Shown in pieces: positions 17,545-26,818 of a DNA stretch of 49,759 bases; the stretch's first letter is position 1, and each line of letters begins with the position of its first letter. The DNA is from Streptomyces celluloflavus. Lineage in GTDB: Bacteria; Actinomycetota; Actinomycetes; Streptomycetales; Streptomycetaceae. The notes below the pieces were generated by a model. That model was not told where the DNA came from, did no database searches, and saw nothing but the letters and a program-made list of their open reading frames with translations. A program made the position numbers and the translations under genes. The stretch covers positions 1 to 49,759 of the forward strand of contig JOEL01000049.1 of the NCBI GenBank assembly GCA_000720995.1, given 5' to 3'.

Positions 17545-19884
17545 ATGACCGGCTCCGCCTCCCCCGCTCCGTCCCCGTCCCGGCGGAGCGTCCTCGGCGC
17601 CGCCGCGCTGGCCGCCGGTGCGGCGGGTACCGCCGGACTCGTCGCGGCCGCGCCCGACGCGGCCGCCGCACCCCCGGCCCACTCGGCGGACGCCGACCCC
17701 TGGGTGACCGTCCTCGCCGACGCGGACCTGGTGTGGCAGCGGCTGCCGAAGACCTGGTACGAGGGCCCCTTCCTCGGCAACGCCCTCCTCGGGTCGGGGA
17801 TCTACGCGGAACCGGACGCCAACGCCATCCGTTTCACCGTCCAGCACAGCGAAGTCCAGGACCACCGGCTGGAGTTCGGCTCCCTCTTCGGTCTCGCCCG
17901 GCTACCGGTCGGCCATTTCACCCTCGAACCGGCCGGCACGATCACCGGCGTCGACTGGCGGCTGCGGCTGCGCGACGCCGAGCTGACCGGCACCCTGACC
18001 ACCGACCGGGGCACCCTGGAGCTGCGCGCCCATGTCCACAACTCCCGTTCCGTGCTGGCGGTCGAGGTCCGGCCGAGCGCGGGTGAGCGCGCCTTCCGCT
18101 GGGTCTTCCATCCGGCCGAGGCGATCAGCCCCCGCGCCGCCTTCAAACCGCTGCCCGCGGGGTACACCGCCAATCCGCCGGCGCAGGTCGCCGACCACGG
18201 CGGGGTGCGGGCCGCGGTCCAGCCGCTGCTGGCGGGCGGGCAGCATGTGACGGCCTGGCGCGAGCGGACGGACCGGGGCGGTGCCCGCACGCTGTACGCG
18301 GCCGTCGCGCATTCGCACCCCGCCACCACCGCCCTCGGCCGCGCCCTGCGCTCCGTACGCACGGTGGCCGCGCTGCCGTACGGGGCGGTGGCCCCCGGTC
18401 ACCGCGCCTGGTGGCACGCCTACTACCGGCGCGGTTTCCTGTCCTTCCCGGACGCCAGGCTCCAGCGCTTCTACTGGATCCAGCTCTACAAGGTGGCCGC
18501 CGCGGCCCGCGCCGACGCACCGGTCATGGCGACCTGCGGCCCCTGGCTGGAGCCGACGCCGTGGCCCGCGACCTGGTGGAACCTCAACGTGCAGCTGGAG
18601 TACTGGCTGATCCACGGCGCCAACCATCTCGAACTCGACGCGGTGACCCGGGCGCTCGGCGAGTTCCGGGACGGGCTGTCGGACCAGTTGGACGCCCCGT
18701 ACCGCAAGGACTCGGCGGGCATTGCGCGCACCACCGACACCCGGCTGCGCAACGGCGGTGACGCGGCGAACGGCGGCTACGCGGTCGGCATACCGGGCCA
18801 GGACCCGCCGACACCGGAGGTCGGCAACCTCACCTGGGCGCTGCACAACGTCTGGCTGACCTACCGTCACACCATGGACCGGCGGGTGCTGCGCGAGGTC
18901 CTCTTCCCGCTGCTGCGCCGGGCCGTCGCCTACTATCTGCACTTCCTGGAGCCCGGCCCCGACGGCAGGCTGCATCTGCCCGCGACCTTCTCCCCCGAGT
19001 ACGGCGTGAACGCCCCCGACTGCAACTACGACCTGATGCTGCTGCGCTGGGGCTGTGCCACCCTGCTGGACGCGGCCGACACCCTGGGCGTGCGCGACCC
19101 GTCGGCCGGCCGCTGGCGCGAGGTGCTGGCCAGGCTGGCACCGTACCCGGTGGACGGCAACGGCTTCATGATCGGCGCCGGGGTCCCGTTCGCCAAGTCC
19201 CACCGGCACTACTCACATCTCCTCGCGGTCTATCCGCTGTACGAGGTGAACTGGGAGCAGCCCGCCCAACGGGACCTGATCGAGCGGTCGTTGCGCCACT
19301 GGGTGGGCTTCGAGGGCGCCTTGCAGGGCTACACCTTCACCGGCGCGGCCTCCATCGCGGCGCAGATGGGCCGGGGCGAGGAGGCGCTGGGGTACCTGGG
19401 CGAGCTGCTGACGCGCTTCATCCGGCCGAACACGATGTACCAGGAGTCGGGGCCGGTCATCGAGACACCGCTGTCCGCGGCGCAGTCGCTGCACGACATG
19501 GTGTGCCAGAGCTGGGGCGGGGTGATCCGGGTGTTCCCGGCGCTGCCGCGGGCGTGGCGGTCGGTGACGGTGCACGACTTCCGCACCCAGGGCGCGTTCC
19601 TGCTCGGCGCCGCCCGCGAGGACGGCCGCACCCGCTGGGTCCGGCTGCGCAGCGAGGCGGGCGCGCCCTGCGTCCTGCGGCATTCGCTGCCGGCCGGCCC
19701 GGTCGAGGTGCGGGACGGACGGGGCCGCCCGTTGCCGTACGAGGAGGTGGCGGCCGGCACGGTCCGGATCGCGCTGGACAAGGGCGGTACGGCGGTGGTC
19801 ACCGCGCGCGGCGACCGGCCGCCGATGCGGATCGCGCCGGTCGCGCCGAACGAACCGGCGCCGCGCTGGGGGCTGCCCGCGTGA
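17545..19884 (+). CDS. Tat-exported GH95-like glycoside hydrolase, copy B
   Basis: The 779-residue protein is a clear paralogue of the upstream gene. Shared landmarks include the HRAWWHAYYRR segment, WWNLNVQ (Asn346, Asn348), the NLTWxLHNVWLxYRHTMD stretch, SPEY (Glu485) and SHRHYSHLLAVYPLY. It has its own twin-arginine signal (PSRRSVLGAAALAAG). As in copy A, the expected Asp in the QSHDG region is replaced, here as QSWGG. It starts 94 bp after copy A with GGAG spaced 7 bases from ATG 17545, so cotranscription is likely. Divergence between the copies suggests an old duplication with different substrates or linkages. Confidence 0.72.
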   Translation: MTGSASPAPSPSRRSVLGAAALAAGAAGTAGLVAAAPDAAAAPPAHSADADPWVTVLADADLVWQRLPKTWYEGPFLGNALLGSGIYAEPDANAIRFTVQHSEVQDHRLEFGSLFGLARLPVGHFTLEPAGTITGVDWRLRLRDAELTGTLTTDRGTLELRAHVHNSRSVLAVEVRPSAGERAFRWVFHPAEAISPRAAFKPLPAGYTANPPAQVADHGGVRAAVQPLLAGGQHVTAWRERTDRGGARTLYAAVAHSHPATTALGRALRSVRTVAALPYGAVAPGHRAWWHAYYRRGFLSFPDARLQRFYWIQLYKVAAAARADAPVMATCGPWLEPTPWPATWWNLNVQLEYWLIHGANHLELDAVTRALGEFRDGLSDQLDAPYRKDSAGIARTTDTRLRNGGDAANGGYAVGIPGQDPPTPEVGNLTWALHNVWLTYRHTMDRRVLREVLFPLLRRAVAYYLHFLEPGPDGRLHLPATFSPEYGVNAPDCNYDLMLLRWGCATLLDAADTLGVRDPSAGRWREVLARLAPYPVDGNGFMIGAGVPFAKSHRHYSHLLAVYPLYEVNWEQPAQRDLIERSLRHWVGFEGALQGYTFTGAASIAAQMGRGEEALGYLGELLTRFIRPNTMYQESGPVIETPLSAAQSLHDMVCQSWGGVIRVFPALPRAWRSVTVHDFRTQGAFLLGAAREDGRTRWVRLRSEAGAPCVLRHSLPAGPVEVRDGRGRPLPYEEVAAGTVRIALDKGGTAVVTARGDRPPMRIAPVAPNEPAPRWGLPA

Positions 19885-19928
19885 GCGGCGCCGCCGGGCC
19901 CGGTACGCCCGCCACGAAGGGATCCCCC

Positions 19929-22052
19929 ATGGCCGATCTGCTGCACTTCCGGGCCGCCGGTACGAGTCTGGTGCTGGATCTGTCCGGTACCGGTCTGCCG
20001 CGCGTCCCGCACTGGGGCGCGGACCTCGGCGAGCTGTCGCCCGGCCGGCTCGCCGCACTCGTCGCCGCCGAGGCCGCGCCGGCCGTCGCCGGTGACCTGG
20101 ACGAGCCGTTCGCGCTGAGCGTGCTGCCGCAGGCGTCGGCGGGCTGGCCCGGCACCCCGGGGCTGAGCGGCCACCGCGACAGTTGCGCGGCCGCGCCCGC
20201 GTTCACGGTGCGCGGCCGTTCCGTGGTGGCCGGGCAGCGTCGGCTGCGGGTCGAGGCGGCGGACGCGGACGTCGGACTCACGCTCACGCTGGAGATCGAA
20301 CTCACCGATGCCGGGCTGGTGCGGCTGCGCGCCGAGGTCACCAACACCGGGCCCGGTCCGTACCACCTCGGCGAGCTGACGCCGGCGCTGCCGGTCCCGC
20401 CGCAGGCCACCGAGATCCTCGACCTGACCGGCCGGCATCTGCGCGAACGCGCCCCGCAGCGGCACGCGTTCACCCTCGGCACCCATCTGCGGGAGAACCG
20501 GCGCGGGCGCACCGGCAGTGACGCGACGCTGCTGCAGATCGCCGGTGAGCCGGGCTTCGGCTTCCGGTCCGGCGAGGTGTGGGGGCTGCATGTGGCGTGG
20601 AGCGGCAACCACCGCTCGCTCGCCGAACGCACCCCGGCGGGCCATGCCGTACTGGCCGGCGGCGAACTCCTGCTGCCCGGCGAGATCCGGCTCGCCCCCG
20701 GGGACTCGTACACCTCGCCTTGGCTCCACGGCTCCTACGGGCGGCACGGCCTGGACGAGCTGTCCGGCCGCTTCCACCGCCACCTGCGGGCCCGCGCGCG
20801 GCACCCGGTCTCCCCGCGCCCGGTCACCCTCAACACCTGGGAGGCCGTCTACTTCGACCAGGACCCGGCGACGCTGGAGCGGCTGGCGCGGGTGGCGGCC
20901 GAGGCGGGCGCGGAGCGGTTCGTACTGGACGACGGGTGGTTCCGGGGGCGGCGGGACGACCGGGCCGGGCTCGGCGACTGGTATATGGACGAGCGGGTGT
21001 GGCCGGCCGGGCTGTCGCCGCTGATCGAGACCGTGCACGGGCTGGGGATGCGGTTCGGCCTGTGGGTGGAGCCGGAGATGATCAGCCCGGACTCCGGGCT
21101 GGCCCGTGCGCACCCCGACTGGATCCTGGCCGCCACCCCCGCCAGGACGCCGCCCGCCGCCCGCCATCAGCAGGTCCTCGATCTGGCCCGCCCGGACGCG
21201 TACAGGTACGTCCTCGGCCGCCTGGACGCCCTGCTGCGCGCGGACCGTATCGACTACCTCAAGTGGGACCACAACCGCGATCTGGTGGACGCCCCGGCGC
21301 ACCGTCAGACCGCGGCCGTCTACCGGCTGATGGACGCGCTGCGCGCCCGGCACCCGCACCTGGAGATCGAGTCCTGCTCCTCGGGCGGCGGCCGGGTGGA
21401 CCTCGGGATACTGGAGCGCACCGACCGGGTGTGGACCAGCGACTGCATCGACGCGCTGGAGCGCCAGCGGATCCAGCGCTGGACGGGGCTGCTGCTGCCG
21501 CCCGAACTGCTCGGCGCGCACGTCGGGGCGCCGCTCTCCCATACGACGGGACGCACTCACAGCCTCGACTTCCGCGCGGGCACGGCGCTGTTCGGGCACT
21601 TCGGGATCGAGTGGGACCTGACGGCCGCGAGCGCGGCGGAGCGGGCGCGGCTGGCCGAGTGGGTGGCGCTGTACCGCGCGCTGCGGCCGCTGCTGCACAC
21701 CGGGACGGTGGTCCGCGCCGACCACCCCGATCCGGCGCTGTGGGTACACGGCGTGGTGGCCGCCGACGGCGCGCGGGCGGTGTTCGCCCTCGTGCAGACC
21801 GCGACGGGCGTGCACTCCCCGGCGGGCCGGGTCCGGTTGCCGGGTCTCCCGCCCGAGGACGAGTACCGCGTACTGCCGCTCCCGCCGGGCGACCGCCCCG
21901 AGGGGCCGTTCACCGCGCCGCCGCCCTGGTGGGAGCGGGGGGTGACGCTCTCCGGCCGGGTACTGGCCGAGGCGGGGGTACGGGCGCCGACGCTCTTTCC
22001 GGAGCGGCTGGTCCTGCTGGAGGCGGTGCGGGTGGCGGACGGTCCGCGGTGA
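19929..22052 (+). CDS. GH36 family alpha-galactosidase
   Basis: This 707-residue protein has the GH36 layout: an N-terminal beta-sandwich (about 1-300), a TIM barrel (about 300-620) and a C-terminal beta domain. Asp447 in YLKWDHNRD is the expected nucleophile and Asp505 in WTSDCIDALERQR the acid/base. FVLDDGWF and GLWVEPEMI are further barrel signatures. GH36 enzymes are retaining and remove terminal alpha-galactose from oligosaccharides or glycans. No signal peptide is visible, so it probably acts in the cytoplasm on imported sugars. It starts 44 bp after GH95-like copy B behind AAGGGA, as the third gene of that operon. Confidence 0.9.
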   Translation: MADLLHFRAAGTSLVLDLSGTGLPRVPHWGADLGELSPGRLAALVAAEAAPAVAGDLDEPFALSVLPQASAGWPGTPGLSGHRDSCAAAPAFTVRGRSVVAGQRRLRVEAADADVGLTLTLEIELTDAGLVRLRAEVTNTGPGPYHLGELTPALPVPPQATEILDLTGRHLRERAPQRHAFTLGTHLRENRRGRTGSDATLLQIAGEPGFGFRSGEVWGLHVAWSGNHRSLAERTPAGHAVLAGGELLLPGEIRLAPGDSYTSPWLHGSYGRHGLDELSGRFHRHLRARARHPVSPRPVTLNTWEAVYFDQDPATLERLARVAAEAGAERFVLDDGWFRGRRDDRAGLGDWYMDERVWPAGLSPLIETVHGLGMRFGLWVEPEMISPDSGLARAHPDWILAATPARTPPAARHQQVLDLARPDAYRYVLGRLDALLRADRIDYLKWDHNRDLVDAPAHRQTAAVYRLMDALRARHPHLEIESCSSGGGRVDLGILERTDRVWTSDCIDALERQRIQRWTGLLLPPELLGAHVGAPLSHTTGRTHSLDFRAGTALFGHFGIEWDLTAASAAERARLAEWVALYRALRPLLHTGTVVRADHPDPALWVHGVVAADGARAVFALVQTATGVHSPAGRVRLPGLPPEDEYRVLPLPPGDRPEGPFTAPPPWWERGVTLSGRVLAEAGVRAPTLFPERLVLLEAVRVADGPR

Positions 22053-22145
22053 GCCGGGCGCTGCGTCCGTGACCGTCGACGCGGGGTGCCGCCGGGCCGG
22101 TCGGCTTCCGGATGCGGGCGTACGGGTGACGCGGCGCGCGCCGGG

Positions 22146-22177
22146 CCGCCGCCGGCCGTGGTGCGGTCCGGCGGCGG
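22146..22177. terminator. Hairpin between the GH36 and acyl-CoA synthetase genes
   Basis: A perfect 10-bp GC stem (22146-22155 with 22168-22177) with a 12-base loop lies between two convergent genes. It can serve both strands. There is no U-run. Confidence 0.65.
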
Positions 22178-22183
22178 GGTGGC

Positions 22184-23731
22184 TCAGATCGCGCGGTCGC
22201 GGCCGGCCCAGTACGGGTCCCGCAGCCGCCGTTTGAAGAGCTTGCCGGACTCGTCGCGCGGCAGCCGTTCCTCGAAGACCACGGCCCTGGGCACCTTGTG
22301 TCCGGCGAGGCGCGCCGCGACATGGGCGCGTACCTCCTCGGCGCCGAGGTGTACGCCCGGTTCGGTCTGGATGTGTGCGGCGAGCACCTCGCCGTACTCC
22401 TCGTCGGGGATGCCGAAGACCGCCGCGTCCCGTACGCCGTCGAGGGCGAGCAGCGCGCCCTCGATCTCCGCCGGATAGATGTTGACGCCGCCGGAGATCA
22501 CCATGTCGTTGCGGCGGTCGCTGAGGTAGAGGTAGCCGTCCGCGTCGAGATGGCCGATATCGCCGAGGGTGACGTATCCGGGCAGGCCCGGTGTCTCCAT
22601 CGCGGTGCGTGCGGCGGGGTTGCCGAGATAGGTGAACCGCGGCCAGTTGTCATCGGGCCGGAGGTAGACCTCGCCGGTCTCCCCGGCCGGCAGGACCCGC
22701 CCGCCGGGGCCGAGGACCGCTACCGCGCAGGTCCCTTCGGCCCGTCCGACGGTGCCCGGGTGGGCGAGCCAGGCCGCGCTGTCGCACCAGGTCACCGCGC
22801 CGGTCTCGCTGCCGCCGTAGTACTCCCGGACGATCGGTCCCAGCCAGTCGATCATGGCTTGTTTGATATGCGGCGGACAGGGCGCGGCGGCGTGCACGAC
22901 CGAGGTGAGCGAGGACAGGTCGTAGCGCTCGCGCACCTCCCCGGGCAGCCGCAGCAGCCGGACGAACATCGTGGGCACGACCTGGGTCTGCTCGATGCGG
23001 TGGCGTTCGATCAGCCGCAGGAACTCCTCGGCGTCGAAGCGCGGCATCAGCGTGATGTCCAGTCCGGCGGCGAGCGCGAGGGCGGCGTGCCCGCTGGGCG
23101 CGGCGTGGTAGAGCGGTGCGGGGATGAGCGTCCGCCCGCCGGGGGCGATGGCGAAGTGCTCCAGGAACGACCGCACCGTTTCGGTCAGTTGCTCGGAGGC
23201 GACCGGTGCGCGCAGAACTCCCTTGGGGCGTCCGGTCGTTCCGGAGCTGTAGATGACGGTGGACGGCCGTTCACCGGCCGCCGAGGTCAGCGGCGGGTAC
23301 CCGGCCAGCCAGCGGTCCAGGAGGGGATGCGCCCCGGTGGCGGGCGGTGCGGCGATCCCGCAGGCGGCGGCGACCCCGGCGGGGACGGGCGCCTCGATGA
23401 CCCGTACGCCGTCGGGGAGTGCGGCCATCACCGCGGCCAGCAGGTCGGTGTGCGCGAAGACGACCGTGCTGCCGCTGTCGGTGAGCACATGGCGTAACTC
23501 GTCTTGCCGGAAATGCCAGTTGACGGGCACCGCCGCGGCGCCGAGGAGGGCGGCCGCGGCGGTGATCTCCAGATGGGCGGGCTCGTTGCGCAGTACGAGG
23601 GCGATCCGGTCGCCCGGCCCGACGCCCAGGTCCCGCAGACCGGTGGCGATCCGCGCGGCGCGGTCGAGGAATTCGGGATAGCCGCGCGCGTGCCCGGCCG
23701 AGCGGATGGCGGGTGGTCGGACGGTGTCCAT
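22184..23731 (-). CDS. AMP-binding acyl-CoA synthetase/ligase
   Basis: The 515-residue protein is an ANL-superfamily adenylating enzyme. It has the P-loop-like YSSGTTGRPKGV, the motif YYGGSETGAVT, the ATP-contacting YLSDRRNDMVISGG, and the C-terminal catalytic lysine in DESGKLFKRRLR. Members activate a carboxylic acid as acyl-AMP and then form the CoA thioester; chain length and type cannot be read. ATG 23731 is preceded by GGGGAGG at about 6 bases. It sits on the opposite strand between the glycosidase units, with no obvious functional link to them, and is convergent with GH36. Confidence 0.87.
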   Translation of the reverse strand: MDTVRPPAIRSAGHARGYPEFLDRAARIATGLRDLGVGPGDRIALVLRNEPAHLEITAAAALLGAAAVPVNWHFRQDELRHVLTDSGSTVVFAHTDLLAAVMAALPDGVRVIEAPVPAGVAAACGIAAPPATGAHPLLDRWLAGYPPLTSAAGERPSTVIYSSGTTGRPKGVLRAPVASEQLTETVRSFLEHFAIAPGGRTLIPAPLYHAAPSGHAALALAAGLDITLMPRFDAEEFLRLIERHRIEQTQVVPTMFVRLLRLPGEVRERYDLSSLTSVVHAAAPCPPHIKQAMIDWLGPIVREYYGGSETGAVTWCDSAAWLAHPGTVGRAEGTCAVAVLGPGGRVLPAGETGEVYLRPDDNWPRFTYLGNPAARTAMETPGLPGYVTLGDIGHLDADGYLYLSDRRNDMVISGGVNIYPAEIEGALLALDGVRDAAVFGIPDEEYGEVLAAHIQTEPGVHLGAEEVRAHVAARLAGHKVPRAVVFEERLPRDESGKLFKRRLRDPYWAGRDRAI

Positions 23732-23878
23732 GGTGCCTCCCCTGGGGTACGGCCGCGCCCATTGAACAGGTATCCGGGCCCCCTTTGAAGAGCGCCGCGG
23801 CGGCACCGGCACGGACCGGACACCCGCCGCGCCCCGGCCGGGCGCGCTTCTCGGCCACCCGCCCCGCCCTCCCCTGAG

Positions 23879-24015
23879 ATCCGAGGTCTGACCACCTCAA
23901 CTCCCCCGACTCCCCCAACTTCGGCCTCCGTTACGGAAGATACGCGGCAGGTGCTCCGATGTTTATCGCGTCCGAGGTCTTCCGGTACGGGCGGGTGCGC
24001 CTGCACCATGCGGGG
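23879..24015 (+). promoter_or_regulatory. Promoter module shared with the GH95-like operon, upstream of GH29
   Basis: The 330-bp gap between the acyl-CoA synthetase start and the GH29 start holds the second copy of the four-block module. The blocks are ATCCGAGGT (23879-23887), CTCCGATGTTT (23954-23964), TCCGAGGTCTTCCGG (23971-23985) and CCTGCACCATGCGGGG (24000-24015). Block spacings match the other copy to within a base or two, while the sequence between blocks has diverged. A common regulator for both fucosidase-type loci is the simplest reading. Confidence 0.65.
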
Positions 24016-24061
24016 TGCACGGGAGGCACGGACGTGACCGACGGACCGAAGGAGCACGCGC

Positions 24062-25900
24062 ATGCTGCGATGGCACAGCCGCTCGAGACCACCCCAGCTG
24101 CTGGGAGTGCTGGGACTGCTCAGCGCCCTGCTGCTGACCACCGGCGGGCCCGCGGCCGCGGCGAAGCCCGCGCCGCGGCCCGCCACGGGGCCGGGCACCA
24201 ACCACGCGACCGACGATCCCTTCACCGCCGACCGCACATCCTGGTGGCGGCAGGACCGCTTCGGGATGTTCATCCACTTCGGCGCGTACTCGAACCTGGA
24301 GGGCGAGTACACCCGGCCCGACGGCACGGTCTGCCGCGACGCCGAGTGGATCAAGCGCGAATGCAAGATCCCGAACGATGCCTACGAGAAGCAGGCCGCC
24401 ACCTTCAACCCGGCCGATTTCGATGCCCAGGCGATCGTCCGGGCCGCCAAGGACGCCGGCCAGCGCTATATCGTCATCACCTCCAAGCACCACGACGGCT
24501 ACGCGATGTGGCCGACGAAGCAGAACTCCTGGAATCTGCGTGACCACTCCGCCTTCGATCCGCACCGCGACATCCTCGCCGAGCTGAAGCGGGCCGCCGA
24601 CGCCGCCGGGATCAAACTCGGCTTCTACTACTCGATCTGGGACTGGCACGACCCGGACTTCGCCGACCCGGCGACCTTCCCGCGCTACAAGAAGCGGATG
24701 TACGCCCAGCTCAAGGAGCTGGTGGACAACTACGACCCGGCCCTGCTCTGGTTCGACGGCGAATGGGACGCGGTCGATCCCGTCAACACCTGGTCCCGCA
24801 AGGACGGCGCCGAACTCCAGACGTATCTGCACGGTCTGAACCCGGAGCTGATCGTCAACAACCGCGTCGGCAAACGCGGTGTGGTCGACGGCGACTTCGG
24901 CACCCCGGAGCAGGAGATTCCCGCGGCGCCGGTCGACGGGCAGCTGTGGGAGAGCTGCATGACGCTCAACGACCACTGGGGGTTCGCCCGCTACGACACC
25001 CACTGGAAGTCTCCGGCGACCATCGTCCGCAACCTCCTGGACGTCGCGAGCCGCGGCGGCAACTACCTGCTGAACGTCGGACCGGACAAGCGCGGCCGCG
25101 TGCCGCAGCCGTCCGTGGACCGGCTGCGCGAGGCCGGCCGGTGGCTGCGCGCGCACGGCCAGGGCGACGCGGTGTACGGGGCCGGGTACACCGGGCTGGT
25201 CGCGACCCCCTCCTGGGGCGCGGTCGCCCGGCGCGGCAACGACCTGTACGCGTCCGTGACCGCCTGGCCCGCGGCCGGCCGGCCGCTGCACCTGACGGCC
25301 AGGGAAGCCTTCACGATCACCTCGGCCCGGGTACTGGGCAGCGGCCAACGGGTGACGGTCACACCGGCCGGCGACGGCTTCGACCTCACCCCGTCCGGCG
25401 CGGCCACCGGCCCCGTCGCGAGCGTCATCCGGCTCACCATCAAGCCCCCGGCGGCGGCGCCACCCGGCACCGGGCGGGGGCTGACGGCACGGAGCTGGGC
25501 CAACGACACGTTCACCGGCCCGCCCGCGGTGACCACCGTCGATCCGACCGTGAACAAGTCCTACCGCTTCGACGGCTCGCCCGACCCGTCGATCCCCGCC
25601 GAACACTTCAGCACCCGCTGGACCGGCAGCATCCAGCCGCGCTTCAGCGAGACGTACACCCTCACGACCGTCTCGGACGACACCGTCCGGCTCTGGATCG
25701 ACGGCAGGCTGGTGATCGACAGCGCCACCCCGCACGGCCCGCAGACCGACAAGGGGACCGTCACCCTGACGGCCGGGCACCGGCACGACATCCGGATCGA
25801 CTACACCCAGCAGACCGGCGAGGCGTATATGAAGCTGTTCTGGTCGAGCCCGAGCCAGTCCCAGCAGATCGTGCCGCGGCGTCAGCTGTACGCCGGCTGA
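24062..25900 (+). CDS. Secreted GH29 alpha-L-fucosidase with C-terminal PA14 domain
   Basis: This 612-residue protein has a signal peptide (about residues 1-33, ending AAAA). The GH29 barrel contains FGMFIHFGAYS, ITSKHHDGYAMW and LLWFDGEWD, in which Asp232 is the expected retaining nucleophile. SRGGNYLLNVGPDKRG marks the end of the barrel. A beta domain follows, and a PA14 domain covers about residues 475-608 (SYRFDGSPDPSIPAEHFSTR to LFWSSPS), a module that often binds glycans. The enzyme removes alpha-1,3/1,4/1,6-fucose outside the cell. ATG 24062 follows AAGGAG. The upstream region repeats the promoter module of the GH95-like operon, so the two are probably co-regulated. Confidence 0.92.
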   Translation: MLRWHSRSRPPQLLGVLGLLSALLLTTGGPAAAAKPAPRPATGPGTNHATDDPFTADRTSWWRQDRFGMFIHFGAYSNLEGEYTRPDGTVCRDAEWIKRECKIPNDAYEKQAATFNPADFDAQAIVRAAKDAGQRYIVITSKHHDGYAMWPTKQNSWNLRDHSAFDPHRDILAELKRAADAAGIKLGFYYSIWDWHDPDFADPATFPRYKKRMYAQLKELVDNYDPALLWFDGEWDAVDPVNTWSRKDGAELQTYLHGLNPELIVNNRVGKRGVVDGDFGTPEQEIPAAPVDGQLWESCMTLNDHWGFARYDTHWKSPATIVRNLLDVASRGGNYLLNVGPDKRGRVPQPSVDRLREAGRWLRAHGQGDAVYGAGYTGLVATPSWGAVARRGNDLYASVTAWPAAGRPLHLTAREAFTITSARVLGSGQRVTVTPAGDGFDLTPSGAATGPVASVIRLTIKPPAAAPPGTGRGLTARSWANDTFTGPPAVTTVDPTVNKSYRFDGSPDPSIPAEHFSTRWTGSIQPRFSETYTLTTVSDDTVRLWIDGRLVIDSATPHGPQTDKGTVTLTAGHRHDIRIDYTQQTGEAYMKLFWSSPSQSQQIVPRRQLYAG

Positions 25901-25901
25901 C

Positions 25902-25935
25902 CGCGGACCGTCCGTACGGTGCCGGCCGGTCCGCG
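25902..25935 (+). terminator. Hairpin after the GH29 gene
   Basis: A perfect 9-bp stem (25902-25910 with 25927-25935) and 16-base GC-rich loop begin 2 bp after the stop codon. It is a likely factor-assisted or U-less terminator. Confidence 0.6.
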
Positions 25936-26138
25936 CCCCGCGGCCGGCCGGCACCCGGGTCCCGGCACCCCGCGCGGCGAAATCCTTTGCCCGCATTGCG
26001 CCGTACGGGCCGGCGGCGCGGGCCGGGACGGCGGCAGCGGCCGGACGGCGTACCCGGGGGTCTCGCGCGAGGCGTGATCCGGGGGTCCGCCGTGCGTCGG
26101 GGCGCGGCGCTCCGGGCCCGCTCCTATCCTCGGGGAGC

Positions 26139-26714
26139 ATGAGCCACGACGACATCCTGCGCGCCCACGGCGAGGCGCTGAAACTCTTCGGCACCCGGGT
26201 CCACGCCGTCCGCGACGACCAGTGGGACGCCCCGACACCGTGCACGGAGTGGTCGGTGCGCGATCTGGTGAACCATCTGACCGCCGAGCAGCTCTGGGTG
26301 CCCCGTCTGGTGCGGGACGGCGCGACGATCGCGGACGTGGGCTCGGATTTCGACGGCGACCGGCTGGGCGACGATCCGGCCGCGGTCTGGGACCGGGCGG
26401 CGGTGGCCGCCGTGGCCGCGTTCGCCGCGCCGGGTGCGTTGGACCGCACGGTCCAGCTGTCCTACGGATCGAGTCCGGCCGACGCGTACTGCGCCCAGAT
26501 GATGGCCGATGCGGTGGTGCACGCCTGGGACCTGTCACGGGCGATCGGCGCCGAGGAGAAACTGCCCGGTCGGCTGGCGACCGCGGCGCTGCGCGAGGTG
26601 GAGCCGTACGCGGCGGGACTCGACGGGTCGGGCCTGTTCGCTTCTCCGGTCGAGCCGCCGGCGGACGCCGACGACCAGACCCGGCTGCTCTGCCTGCTGG
26701 GGCGCCGCCCCTGA
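26139..26714 (+). CDS. TIGR03086-type DinB-fold metal-binding protein
   Basis: The 191-residue protein matches the actinobacterial TIGR03086 family: a DinB/maleylpyruvate-isomerase-like four-helix bundle with PCTEWSVRDLVNHLTAE near the N-terminus and VHAWDLSRAIG in the last third. The histidines of NHL (His46) and VHAWDL are the likely metal ligands. Relatives use mycothiol or bacillithiol as thiol cofactor in some cases, but the reaction of this subfamily is not established. ATG 26139 has GGGGAG very close upstream. It appears monocistronic, with a hairpin-bounded gap on each side. Confidence 0.8.
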   Translation: MSHDDILRAHGEALKLFGTRVHAVRDDQWDAPTPCTEWSVRDLVNHLTAEQLWVPRLVRDGATIADVGSDFDGDRLGDDPAAVWDRAAVAAVAAFAAPGALDRTVQLSYGSSPADAYCAQMMADAVVHAWDLSRAIGAEEKLPGRLATAALREVEPYAAGLDGSGLFASPVEPPADADDQTRLLCLLGRRP

Positions 26715-26778
26715 TCACCCGGGGCCGGTCCGGCCGGCCGGGGGCGGCTGCCCTCGCCCGGCCGCTTCCGCCGACGGG

Positions 26779-26800
26779 CCGCGCCGGGCGAACGGCGCGG
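26779..26800. terminator. Hairpin between convergent genes
   Basis: A perfect 8-bp stem (26779-26786 with 26793-26800) with a 6-base loop separates the DinB-fold gene from the small leftward gene. It fits a bidirectional U-less terminator. Confidence 0.6.
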
Positions 26801-26818
26801 TCCGGTCGGCCGGCGGGA

